A stretch of 64,000 nucleotides of DNA from JAUVXJ01 sp034411995. Its GTDB lineage: Bacteria > Chloroflexota > Anaerolineae > UBA7937 > B3-Chlor. Made by a program: the position numbers and the translations under genes. The notes below the pieces were generated by a model. It made no database searches. It was not told the origin of the DNA and worked only from the letters and a program-made list of their open reading frames with translations. Below, one piece after another: positions 8,807 to 16,629 of this stretch; the stretch's first letter is position 1, and the number at the start of each line of letters is the position of its first letter. The stretch is taken from the NCBI GenBank assembly GCA_034411995.1, contig DAOUME010000011.1:134138-198137 (forward strand). The letters are read 5' to 3'.

Positions 8807-9799
8807 CTACGGGACCACTATGAAGTCGTTGGTGTACATCTTGTCTGGGTCAGTCCTGGTCTCGGCCAGACCAGCCTGGAGCATGAAGTCCTGCGACATC
8901 TCCCAGGCAGAACCGTCGGACTGGCCCAGCGTGTCGCTTTGCCAGAACTTGATGGATTCTTCGAGCACGGCCATCTGGACGTCCCGGTTCTCGCCTCCTG
9001 CCTCGGGGACGTACTCCAGGCAGATTTCGAAGGCCTCCTCAGGATAGTCTATGGTATAGCGCAGCCCTCGCAGGACGGCTCGCACCAGAGCCCCGACCAG
9101 TTCGGGTTGCTCGGCGATGGTCTTCTCGTTGGTGATGATGCCGTTAGAGACCAGGTTCATGTAGTCGGCCACGTAGATGATGTTGGGCTCGTATCCAGCC
9201 TGTCGTAGTTGCACCGGCTCGTTGGCGGCATAGACGACGGCTGCGTCGACCTGGCCTTCCGTCAGGCTTGCCACCTGGGTATAGCCGATGGACTCCAGCT
9301 TGACGTCTCCTTCATCGATCCCCGCGGCATCGAGCAGGGCCAGCCAACCGATGTAGCTGGCTCCCCACAGGCCAGGAATACCCACGGAACGCCCGATGAG
9401 ATCCTCCGGCGTACTGAGCGGCACATCCTCCAGGGATACCACGGCGACCGGGAATCTCTGGAAGTAGGTCATCACGTAGACCACGGGTAGCCCTTGCCCG
9501 CGAGCGAGGATAACCTGATCGCCGCTGGCCACGGCGAACTGTAAGGCGTCGGTGCCGACGAGGTTGAGCAGGTCCGTTTCCATTCCGTAGTCGAACTCGA
9601 TCTCCAGGTTTTCCTCAGCGAAGTACCCCTTGTTCACCGCCACATAGAAGGGAGCGAACTGCACGTTGGGGATGAACCCCATGGCCAGGGTGACCTTCGT
9701 AGGCGCGGCGGGCGCCGTCGGCGTGGCGCTGACCGCGCCGCTGCAGCCGTTCAGAGCGATCAAAGTCAGTACGATGAGCATCAGAACCAGCTTCTTCAA
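8807..9799 (-). CDS. ribY: RibY-like substrate-binding lipoprotein (NMT1/THI5 fold)
   Basis: A 330-residue lipoprotein. The N-terminal signal ends in a lipobox (LIALNGC) and the mature protein has the NMT1/THI5-like periplasmic-binding fold (GFIPNVQFAPFYVA near the start; later VGIPGLWGAS). Proteins of this family bind thiamine precursors, sulfonates or, in Chloroflexi RibY, riboflavin. Position downstream of an FMN riboswitch supports the last option. The TTG at 9799 is preceded by AAAGGAG at about 10 bases. It lies 22 bp after the permease gene. Confidence 0.8.
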   Translation of the reverse strand: MKKLVLMLIVLTLIALNGCSGAVSATPTAPAAPTKVTLAMGFIPNVQFAPFYVAVNKGYFAEENLEIEFDYGMETDLLNLVGTDALQFAVASGDQVILARGQGLPVVYVMTYFQRFPVAVVSLEDVPLSTPEDLIGRSVGIPGLWGASYIGWLALLDAAGIDEGDVKLESIGYTQVASLTEGQVDAAVVYAANEPVQLRQAGYEPNIIYVADYMNLVSNGIITNEKTIAEQPELVGALVRAVLRGLRYTIDYPEEAFEICLEYVPEAGGENRDVQMAVLEESIKFWQSDTLGQSDGSAWEMSQDFMLQAGLAETRTDPDKMYTNDFIVVP

Positions 9800-9821
9800 C
9801 TCCGTAGGTTCTCCTTTCTCA

Positions 9822-10655
9822 CTACTTGATTCTTCGCCACGACAAGAGCCTGCTTTCCAGCAGCACCACGCCGCCGTACAGGCTCACGGCGATGATGACC
9901 AACGAGAAGAGGGCCACGAACATCATGGGTGTGTCGAAGAGGCCCCGCGAGAGGTTGACCAGGAAGCCCAGGCCCTCGTCTGCGGCCACGAACTCACCCA
10001 CTACAGCCCCGATCACGGAGAGGGTGACCCCGATCTTGAGACCACCGAGAAGCACCGGTAGCGCTGCCGGGATCTCCAGCATGGTGAACATCTGCCGGCG
10101 GTTGGCCCCGTAGGAGCGCATCAGATCCACCAGGTTCTCGTCCACTGAGCGCAACCCAACGATGGTGTTGATGAGCACCGGGAAGAAGACGGTCAGGGCG
10201 CAGACGATGACCTTGGACAGGGTACCGAAGCCGAACCAGATCACCAGCAGGGGCGCCAGCGCCACGATGGGCATGGATTGCGAGGCCACGATGTACGGCG
10301 AGAGCAGCCGCTCCAGCGACTTGGACTTGGCAAAGACGTATCCCAGGCAAGTGGCCACGGAGAGCCCCAGGGCCAGTCCCAGCAGTACTTCCCTCAGCGT
10401 GGCCATGGCATGGTGCTGCAAGGTGCCGTCGGTCAGCGCCACGACAAACTTGCGGAACACGATGGCGGGCGCCGGAAGGATGAAAGTGGGGTAGGAGCCG
10501 ACGGCGACCAGTAGTTGCCATAGACAGAGGAAGAGCAGCAGGGCCGGGGGCGCCAGCAGATAGGCGCGATACCTGTCTGGCACCTGGGTGATGCGACTCC
10601 TCAGTGATCGCGAAAACCCTGAAAGGGTTCCCACTGGCGCCAGTGAATCCGACAT
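9822..10655 (-). CDS. ribX: RibX-like ABC transporter permease
   Basis: A 277-residue BPD-type inner-membrane permease of the SsuC/ThiX group with about six membrane helices and the EAA-type loop around GANRRQMFTMLEIPAALP. It forms the channel for the binding protein and ATPase encoded after it. The frame is open back to 10763, but that part lies across the riboswitch terminator. The ATG at 10655, downstream of the terminator, is therefore preferred, although its GGAG is unusually close; in-frame GTG codons just upstream are possible. Confidence 0.82.
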   Translation of the reverse strand: MSDSLAPVGTLSGFSRSLRSRITQVPDRYRAYLLAPPALLLFLCLWQLLVAVGSYPTFILPAPAIVFRKFVVALTDGTLQHHAMATLREVLLGLALGLSVATCLGYVFAKSKSLERLLSPYIVASQSMPIVALAPLLVIWFGFGTLSKVIVCALTVFFPVLINTIVGLRSVDENLVDLMRSYGANRRQMFTMLEIPAALPVLLGGLKIGVTLSVIGAVVGEFVAADEGLGFLVNLSRGLFDTPMMFVALFSLVIIAVSLYGGVVLLESRLLSWRRIK

Positions 10656-10690
10656 CTCTCCAGTTGCTCTCACGATCACCGTCTCGTATA

Positions 10691-10723
10691 CAAACAAAAA
10701 TCCCGAAGGCACAACCTTCGGGA
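10691..10723 (-). terminator. Riboswitch-controlled intrinsic terminator
   Basis: On the minus strand TCCCGAAGG - TTGTG - CCTTCGGGA forms a perfect 9 bp stem (10701-10723) followed by TTTTTGTTTG (10691-10700). It lies between the FMN aptamer and ribX. Its 5' arm can instead pair with the 5' strand of aptamer stem P1. Confidence 0.92.
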
Positions 10724-10770
10724 CGCACTCTCGCACCATCAGGAGGAAACACGGCTCTCCCACCGATGGT

Positions 10771-10918
10771 ACTCACCTTCTCCCATCCGGACTTTACCGT
10801 CGGCTCTGGCTTCTCACCAGATCTGCTCTCTCGCTCGCGGGCTCGGTGCCAGTTCCTGGCGCCACACCGCCGATCGGGAATTGGCCTCGTAAGGCCTCAC
10901 CCTGCCCCGAAGGTCCTC
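10771..10918 (-). ncRNA. FMN riboswitch (RFN element)
   Basis: The minus strand carries the conserved RFN blocks in order: ACCTTCGGGGCAGGGTG, ATTCCCGATCGGCGGT, AGCCCGCGAGC, GGTGAGAAGCC, GAGCCGACGGTAAAGTCC and GGATGGGAGAAGGT. P1 pairs ACCTTC (10909-10914) with GAAGGT (10775-10780). FMN binding should stabilise P1 and release the downstream terminator arm, so the importer is switched off when FMN is plentiful. Confidence 0.95.
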
Positions 10919-10949
10919 GCTATGGGCTCTGTCAAGCTTCCACTAATGC

Positions 10950-10978
10950 ATTATACGGTAGAGTCGCGCAATTGTCAA
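10950..10978 (-). promoter_or_regulatory. Consensus promoter of the FMN riboswitch / rib transporter operon
   Basis: On the minus strand TTGACA (10973-10978), a 17 bp spacer and TATAAT (10950-10955): a perfect match to the housekeeping consensus. The start would be near 10943, just before the aptamer. The -35 overlaps the stop codon of pyrK. Confidence 0.93.
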
Positions 10979-11694
10979 GTACTTTCCCGTATCGGGAACA
11001 CGGGACCGTCCCTGCAAACGAGAAACCCGCTCCGCTCACAGGAGCCACACACTCCCATCCCACACCGCATGTAGGCCTCCCTGCTCACCTGCCCCGGGAT
11101 GCCCTGCTCTCTGCACAGGTCCTCGAGCCTGTTCAGCATGGCCTCCGGACCGCATCCATAGACCGCGTCGAAGGTCTCTTCGCGGAGTAACCTCTCCGCG
11201 GTATCGGTGCACAGTCCCGCCTCGCCAAGGGAGCAATCCTCGGTCACCAGCACGACTTCACACCCGGCATCGGCAAAGCGGTCCTGGAAGAGAAGATCGA
11301 CCTGAGTCGCTGCGCCGATCACGGCTACTTTACGGCGGGCTCGAGCTGCCCTGCGAGCCAGGAAGGCGAGGGGGGCGGCGCCGTACCCCCCAGCGACCAG
11401 GAGCAAGCGCCCGCTTTGCAGGTCGAAGGGGCGTCCCAGGGGACCACGGATCCAGAGACGATCTCCGGCGGTCAGTTCGTGGAGGCGTGCGCTGAAGGGC
11501 CCCACCCTGGCGACGGCCAGGGTCACCGGGTGGTCGTCGACCAGGCTGAAGGGCTTCTCGTCCAGGCCAGGCATCCAGACCAAAACGAACTGTCCTGGCC
11601 AGGCCCGGAGTTCACCGTCGAGCGTGAGGGTTTTCACGGTGTTTGTCTGCCGGGCGGTCTCCGCCACCCGCATCGGTTGGGGAAACATCTCCAT
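10975..11694 (-). CDS. pyrK: Dihydroorotate dehydrogenase electron transfer subunit PyrK
   Basis: About 239 residues of the ferredoxin-reductase family. An FAD-binding barrel carries the KPFSLVDD motif, a nucleotide-binding half carries VAGGYGAAPL and YGCGPEAML, and a C-terminal 2Fe-2S site uses cysteines in MRCGMGVCGSC plus a later VCRDGPVF. In type 1B enzymes PyrK passes electrons from PyrD to NAD. Here pyrK is about 6 kb from pyrD and separated from it by opposite-strand genes. The ATG at 11694 follows AGAGG at a suitable distance; an in-frame ATG at 11712 is possible. Its stop overlaps the rib operon promoter. Confidence 0.88.
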   Translation of the reverse strand: MEMFPQPMRVAETARQTNTVKTLTLDGELRAWPGQFVLVWMPGLDEKPFSLVDDHPVTLAVARVGPFSARLHELTAGDRLWIRGPLGRPFDLQSGRLLLVAGGYGAAPLAFLARRAARARRKVAVIGAATQVDLLFQDRFADAGCEVVLVTEDCSLGEAGLCTDTAERLLREETFDAVYGCGPEAMLNRLEDLCREQGIPGQVSREAYMRCGMGVCGSCERSGFLVCRDGPVFPIREST

Positions 11695-11851
11695 AGCGTG
11701 GAAGCCTCTCATGGGCTGCTGTTCAAGTGTCTGACTCTCACAGATTATAGTCCAGGCGCGCGCTCATGGGAAGGGCCATGGCCGGGCAGATCACGGATAG
11801 GAGCAGGCTGAGTTGTGGGGCGCTGCGCGGTTGGTGGAACGCGCCGAATCC
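11695..11851. other. Intergenic region between pyrK and the PPDK-like gene
   Basis: No gene recognised. Small open frames lack ribosome sites. The region separates divergent genes; the only clear signal is the plus-strand promoter that follows. Confidence 0.55.
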
Positions 11852-11880
11852 TTGTTTTGCGCTGTAGATGGCTCTATAAT
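11852..11880 (+). promoter_or_regulatory. Promoter of the PPDK-like gene
   Basis: TTGTTT (11852-11857), 17 bp, TATAAT (11875-11880). It implies an untranslated leader of about 145 bases that contains short inverted repeats (GGCGT...ACGCC) but no recognised riboswitch. Confidence 0.7.
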
Positions 11881-12031
11881 CGCAGTAGGCGTTTCGCGGC
11901 GGGTGGGTGGTGTGGCGGAGACGCCCCATCGGCGAGCAGAGGCGGGCGTGGCCAGCATGTCTCGACCCTGTTGCTCGATGCACTCCACAGGCTGGCACCT
12001 GCCCTTCATCTTCTCTCCGGCCGGTTCATAG

Positions 12032-14677
12032 ATGACTCGACAGTGGATCGTTTCCCTAGAAGCAGGTAGCGGGAGGATGCGCCAGTTGCTAGGCGGCAAG
12101 GGGGCTGGCCTGGCGGAGTTGGTGCGTCTGGGCATCCCTACGCTTCCTGGCTTCATCATCACCACCGAGGGCTGGAAGACCTATACCCCTGGCTCCGGGT
12201 CGCTGAGGCCCGATCTCTGGAAGGAGATCACGGAGGCGCTAGCCGCTCTCGAGCGGAAGACCGGCAGGGGTTTTGGCTCTCCCCGGAATCCTCTCGTCGT
12301 CTCGGTCCGCTCCAGCCCGTTGACCTCCATGCCCGGGCAACTGAAGACTGTCCTCAACGTGGGGCTGAACGGGGAAGTTCTGGACACTCTGGCCAGGCTG
12401 GCTGAGGATCCCGGCTTTGCCCGCGAGTTGCTGGCACGATTGATCCAGATGTATGGTGAGGCCGTCCACGGCGTGGGGAAGGACTGGTTGTCGGCCGAGT
12501 GGAGAGGCGGCAGACCAGAGCAACCCGCGGAGGGATATCTGGCGGCATCGGGAGTTGGCGGCCCGGGCTCCGCCACCGGAAATCCTGTGGATGCGCTCCG
12601 AGAACAGACGGGAGAGGAGTTCCCCCTGGACCCGTACGTGCAACTGGAGCGTTGTATAGCCGGGGTGTTTGATTCCTGGTTCAGGGGGACCGTCACGCTG
12701 TATCGCGAGTCCCAGTGCATACCGCACGATCAAGGAACCGCGGTCATCGTACAGCAGATGGCCTTCGGCAATCTTGATTCTGGTTCCGGAAGCGGAGTGG
12801 TCTTCTCCAGAAACCCGGCCACGGGGCAAAGGGGGCTCTACGGCGAATACCTTCCCCACAGTCAGGGGGAGCAACTGGTGGCGGGTGTCGTCACCCCGGC
12901 AAGCCTCGGGGACCTGGCCCGAGAGTTGCCTGAGGCTTACCAGGAGTTGGCGGCTATCTGCCGGACGCTCGAGGAGCACCACCGGGACGTTCAGGACATC
13001 GAGTTCACCGTGGAGCGGGGCAAGCTGTGGATCCTCCAGACGCGGGCGGCGAAACGGACTCCTCTGGCTGCCGTGAGAGTGGCTGTGGACATGGCCAGCG
13101 AGGGGTTGATCTCCGAGAGGGAGGCTGTGGGGCGTGTGGAGGCGGACCTGATCGGGCAGGTGTTCGTTCCTGTGTTCGCGGATAGGTCGGACAAAGGGCT
13201 GGTGGCTCGCGGCATTCAGTCCAGTCCGGGAGCGGCCACGGGCAAGGTGGTCATCGATGGCGAAGAGATCGAGGCCGCCGTGGGTAGGGGAGTGCCGGTG
13301 ATCCTGGTCAGAGAAGAGACCACCGCGGACGATGCCGCGATCATGCCCCTGGTGTCCGGTATTCTCACGGGGCGCGGTGGAGCGACTTCTCACGCCGCTG
13401 TCGTGGCGCGAGGCCTCAACAAGCCATGCGTGGTGGGCTGCCAGGCCATGACCGTAGATCGCGAGGAAGGGGTCGTCCGGTTCGGAGACGTGGGCATCGA
13501 GCGCGGGGGCTACATCTCCATCGACGGAAGCACGGGGCAGGTCTTCAGCGGCTGGAAAGAAGTGGTGAGCCCCCAGTTCGGCGACGTTGAGGAGTTGCAG
13601 ACCCTGCTCGGCTGGGCCGATGGGATGCGGCGACTGCGTGTGCTGGCGGATGTCACTGTCCCCGCTGAGATTGAGATGGTTCTGGAGTGGGGCATCGAGG
13701 GAGTGGGCCTCTGTCGCACTGAACGCCTATATTACGACGGCGCTTTTCTGCCCGTCTTTCAAGAGGCGCTGCTGGCCAGTTCGAGCAGCGCCAGGAGAAG
13801 GGCTCTGGAAAGACTCGGTGCGTGGCATCGAGAGGAGTTCCGGGCCCTCCTTCGAGCAGCCCGCGGTTACCCCCTGACGGTGCGTCTGCTGGGCGCACCG
13901 CTGCATCACTTCCTTCCCGAGAGAGATGCTCTGCTGATCGAGCTCACCGAACTGCGGCAATCGCACCCCTGGAACGAGGAGATCGGCCGCAAGGAGGAGT
14001 TGCTCCGGGGGGTCGATGGCTGGCGGCAATCCAGCCTGGGCTGCGGGCTGCGGGGTGCCCGTTTGGCGCTGGTCGCCCCCCGATTCGTGGAAGCGCAGGT
14101 GGAAGCCCTGTTCCTGGCGGCGTGCGACGTGGCACATGAGCACGTGCCCACCAACCTCAGCATCCTGATCCCCTTCGTCTCCCACCCAGGTGAGATCGAG
14201 TGTGTGCTTGAGTTGGTGCGGAGCGTTGCGCGGCGAACCGCGGAGATGGCCGGAGCGGCCGTCTCGTATCGCGTCGGCGCGGCCGTGGAGACCCCGCGGG
14301 CCGCGAGCGTGGCCGGAAAGCTGGCCAGCATGGTCGACTTCCTCTGTATAGACACTGACGGTCTGACAGAGACAGCGTACTGCGTTTCTCTGGACGAGGG
14401 GCGAAGGTACCTGGTGGAACAGGCCACAGAGGGGAGCACGGGTGGCGACCCGTTCACGTCCCTGGACGTGGAAGGAGTCGGATCGCTCATTCGCTTGGCC
14501 GCAGAGCGGGCGCGAGCTGGCCGCCGGGGTGTCGAGATCGGGGCCTGTGGAAGCCTCTGCGGGGACCGGGGGGCGGTCCAGCTATTCGACGAGTTGGGCC
14601 TTGATTTCCTGTCCTGCCAGCCCGCGCATCTGCTCCCGGTGCGTTTGATGGCTGGCCAGACAACCAGTGGTGTGTGA
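12032..14677 (+). CDS. PPDK-like pyruvate, phosphate dikinase / PEP synthase family protein
   Basis: An 881-residue protein of pyruvate phosphate dikinase length. It has the three-part plan: an N-terminal ATP-binding region (LLGGKGAGLAEL; VVSVRSSPLTSMPGQL), the central phosphohistidine domain with catalytic His in GRGGATSHAAVVARG (near residue 455, as in PPDK), and a C-terminal PEP/pyruvate barrel (GVGLCRTERLYYDG) ending with a Cys-Gly motif (GSLCGD) in the place of the PPDK general acid. PPDK interconverts pyruvate, ATP and Pi with PEP, AMP and PPi. Several segments differ from typical PPDK, so it may be a divergent paralogue. With the FBP aldolase/phosphatase at 25723 it suggests gluconeogenesis. 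The ATG at 12032 has only a weak ribosome site. Confidence 0.82.
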   Translation: MTRQWIVSLEAGSGRMRQLLGGKGAGLAELVRLGIPTLPGFIITTEGWKTYTPGSGSLRPDLWKEITEALAALERKTGRGFGSPRNPLVVSVRSSPLTSMPGQLKTVLNVGLNGEVLDTLARLAEDPGFARELLARLIQMYGEAVHGVGKDWLSAEWRGGRPEQPAEGYLAASGVGGPGSATGNPVDALREQTGEEFPLDPYVQLERCIAGVFDSWFRGTVTLYRESQCIPHDQGTAVIVQQMAFGNLDSGSGSGVVFSRNPATGQRGLYGEYLPHSQGEQLVAGVVTPASLGDLARELPEAYQELAAICRTLEEHHRDVQDIEFTVERGKLWILQTRAAKRTPLAAVRVAVDMASEGLISEREAVGRVEADLIGQVFVPVFADRSDKGLVARGIQSSPGAATGKVVIDGEEIEAAVGRGVPVILVREETTADDAAIMPLVSGILTGRGGATSHAAVVARGLNKPCVVGCQAMTVDREEGVVRFGDVGIERGGYISIDGSTGQVFSGWKEVVSPQFGDVEELQTLLGWADGMRRLRVLADVTVPAEIEMVLEWGIEGVGLCRTERLYYDGAFLPVFQEALLASSSSARRRALERLGAWHREEFRALLRAARGYPLTVRLLGAPLHHFLPERDALLIELTELRQSHPWNEEIGRKEELLRGVDGWRQSSLGCGLRGARLALVAPRFVEAQVEALFLAACDVAHEHVPTNLSILIPFVSHPGEIECVLELVRSVARRTAEMAGAAVSYRVGAAVETPRAASVAGKLASMVDFLCIDTDGLTETAYCVSLDEGRRYLVEQATEGSTGGDPFTSLDVEGVGSLIRLAAERARAGRRGVEIGACGSLCGDRGAVQLFDELGLDFLSCQPAHLLPVRLMAGQTTSGV

Positions 14678-14713
14678 GTTGTACGGTCATTGCCTAATCA
14701 AGGACCAGGCCCA

Positions 14714-15301
14714 ATGCGAGAGGGATTGATAGTTCTGCTGGTAGCTCCATCTGGAGCTGGGAAGAGCACGATCATCGACGGTGTGATCTCGGAGCTGCGC
14801 AACCTGGAGAGGATAGTGACCTACACCACACGCCCGAAGCGGGCAGGAGAGGTCGAGGGGCACGAATACCATTTCGTGAGTACAGCGGAGTTCGAACGGC
14901 TCAAAGCGGCAGGCCAACTGGCCGAGTGGCAGGGCTTCTACGGCCACCGGTACGGCTCGTCCAGGGCTAGACTCGAGTCAGCGCTCGCCCGCGGATTAGA
15001 TCTGATCGGTCCCTACGACGTGCTGGGTTCGCTGGAACTCATGCGGAAGTATCCTCGCCACACAGTGACCATCTTCATCCTGCCGCCTTCCGTGGAGGAG
15101 TTGCGCCGACGGTTGGTGGAACGATATGGCGCAGAGACCGAGGAAGGGCGGGTGCGATTGGAGCGGCTGGAGATGGAGATGAGCCACGCCTATTCGTTCA
15201 AGTACGTGGTCAGTAACGTCGACCTGCGGGAGGCGGTGAGAGACGTGGTCGGCATCTTGCGTTCCGAGCGGTGTCTTACCGCCCGCAGGAGCCCAAGCTG
15301 A
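14714..15301 (+). CDS. Guanylate kinase-like protein
   Basis: A 195-residue protein with the guanylate kinase P-loop (APSGAGKST), the GMP-binding segment (TYTTRPKRAGEVEGHEYHF) and the lid region. Guanylate kinase turns GMP to GDP with ATP. One usually well-kept block, DIDVQGA, reads GPYDVLGS here, so substrate choice or activity may differ from housekeeping Gmk. The ATG at 14714 follows AAGGA by about 10 bases; a TTG at 14690 is less likely. It follows the PPDK-like gene by 36 bp in the same direction. Confidence 0.78.
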   Translation: MREGLIVLLVAPSGAGKSTIIDGVISELRNLERIVTYTTRPKRAGEVEGHEYHFVSTAEFERLKAAGQLAEWQGFYGHRYGSSRARLESALARGLDLIGPYDVLGSLELMRKYPRHTVTIFILPPSVEELRRRLVERYGAETEEGRVRLERLEMEMSHAYSFKYVVSNVDLREAVRDVVGILRSERCLTARRSPS

Positions 15302-15389
15302 GGAAGGCTCGTCGAGTGCGGAAGAGGGGCGTGGGGGTCTTCAGAGGTGGGACGCAGGCGTTGTTCTACATCGAGAGGGGGCATGGTCC

Positions 15390-16559
15390 GTGGTGAGTGA
15401 GGGACTTCGTGCCTTCCGCACGCACATGGCGCAGGTTGCACGGCAGGTACGCTCTGAGCCAGCGCCAGCCAAGGTGCAGCGGTATGTGCGGATGTTCGAG
15501 GCCGGCCTGCCCCTGGACATCATGGTGAGGTGGTATCCGGTCAGGGCCATCGAGACCATCGAGGCCAGAGTGGAGGAGCTCACCCGACAAGGGCGAGAGG
15601 TGTGGATCTCTCAAGGCCTGCCCTGGGATCCCAGCATGGCCGATCGCTTGGCCAGTGTGGAGACAAAGACCGGCTTGTGCAAAGACGTCCGCAGTGTGGA
15701 TGATCTCAGGAGCAAGGCTCTGGGGCTCCTGCAAGATCTGGGCCCAGGTGCCTGGGCGAAGGTATATTTCGATACGCCAGAGCGGGCGCTGATTGGTGGA
15801 ACCATCAGCTTCGACACCAACAGGTTCGACAGCATGATGAGCAGCGACTCGAGGACGGTCAGGTTGGAGGCGGCCTTGGGGATCTCCGACGTGCGCCACT
15901 TGCAGCGCCAAATGTCGGCGCGAGAGGTGCTGATAGTCTCTTCAGACCGGTCCCTGTGCTCACAGGTAGCAGGCGCCCTCCAGCAGACGGACTACGCTGT
16001 GAAGAGGGTGGAGGACATCGGCCTGGCGGCGAGAGACATCTGTGAGATGGCCCCGGAAGAGCCCCGGGTGGTGGTCGTCGACTGTTCGGGTGGGATAGCG
16101 GCGGGTGTGGCCCTGGTGGAGGAGCTCAAGGCGGCAAGAGACACCGAGGGCGTTCCCGTGATCTTCATCGAGAATGAAGACGAGAGGTCCTCGCTCGATC
16201 TGAAGCGGCGCGTGGCAGCGGTCATTAGCCGGCCTGTGTCTGCAGAGGCCCTGAGGAGCGCTGTCTACCTGACTGGCTTCCGTCTGAGAGGCGACGCCTC
16301 TGGTTTCCGTCTAAAGTCTGGCGAAACGAACACCAGGAACGAGGTGCAACGCCTAGTGAGCACGGTCATGGGCGCTGGGGGCAGCTATCGACGCATGATG
16401 GCCCGTGTGGCGAACGTGGAAGCGCGTCCCACTATCGCCTTCGAGTTCAAGCTCGTGCCTCTGGCCCCTTACGAGTTCTTCTTCATCGACTATGAGTGGT
16501 CAGGCGCCAGGCACGAGCTGCACCGCTTCGACTGGCTGTACTCGCTTGGTACTGCTTGA
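15390..16559 (+). CDS. Receiver-domain-like protein of unknown function
   Basis: A 389-residue protein. Residues about 178-295 look like a response-regulator receiver: LIVSSDRS at the first strand, a candidate phospho-acceptor Asp231 in VVVVDCSGG, and RPVSAEAL where the conserved Lys is replaced by Arg. The N-terminal ~175 and C-terminal ~90 residues show no motif I recognise. There is no DNA-binding domain. The start is a GTG at 15390 with a GA-rich stretch upstream. It lies between the guanylate kinase-like gene and an HD protein, so a nucleotide-signalling role is possible but unproven. Confidence 0.55.
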   Translation: MVSEGLRAFRTHMAQVARQVRSEPAPAKVQRYVRMFEAGLPLDIMVRWYPVRAIETIEARVEELTRQGREVWISQGLPWDPSMADRLASVETKTGLCKDVRSVDDLRSKALGLLQDLGPGAWAKVYFDTPERALIGGTISFDTNRFDSMMSSDSRTVRLEAALGISDVRHLQRQMSAREVLIVSSDRSLCSQVAGALQQTDYAVKRVEDIGLAARDICEMAPEEPRVVVVDCSGGIAAGVALVEELKAARDTEGVPVIFIENEDERSSLDLKRRVAAVISRPVSAEALRSAVYLTGFRLRGDASGFRLKSGETNTRNEVQRLVSTVMGAGGSYRRMMARVANVEARPTIAFEFKLVPLAPYEFFFIDYEWSGARHELHRFDWLYSLGTA

Positions 16560-16629
16560 CCGCGTCCCGGGGCAGGGAGCGGGTAGGGCCTGCGACTGCT
16601 GAGTCCACTGGTGAGAGTGGCTGCAAGCG

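Noticed and set aside
10656..10763. N-terminal extension of the permease
   Set aside because: It would be translated from within the riboswitch expression platform and across the terminator; a start after the terminator is more sensible.
12239..13393. A 384-codon minus-strand frame in the PPDK-like gene
   Set aside because: Antisense to a gene with all PPDK domains; His/Arg-rich composition typical of a GC-rich shadow.
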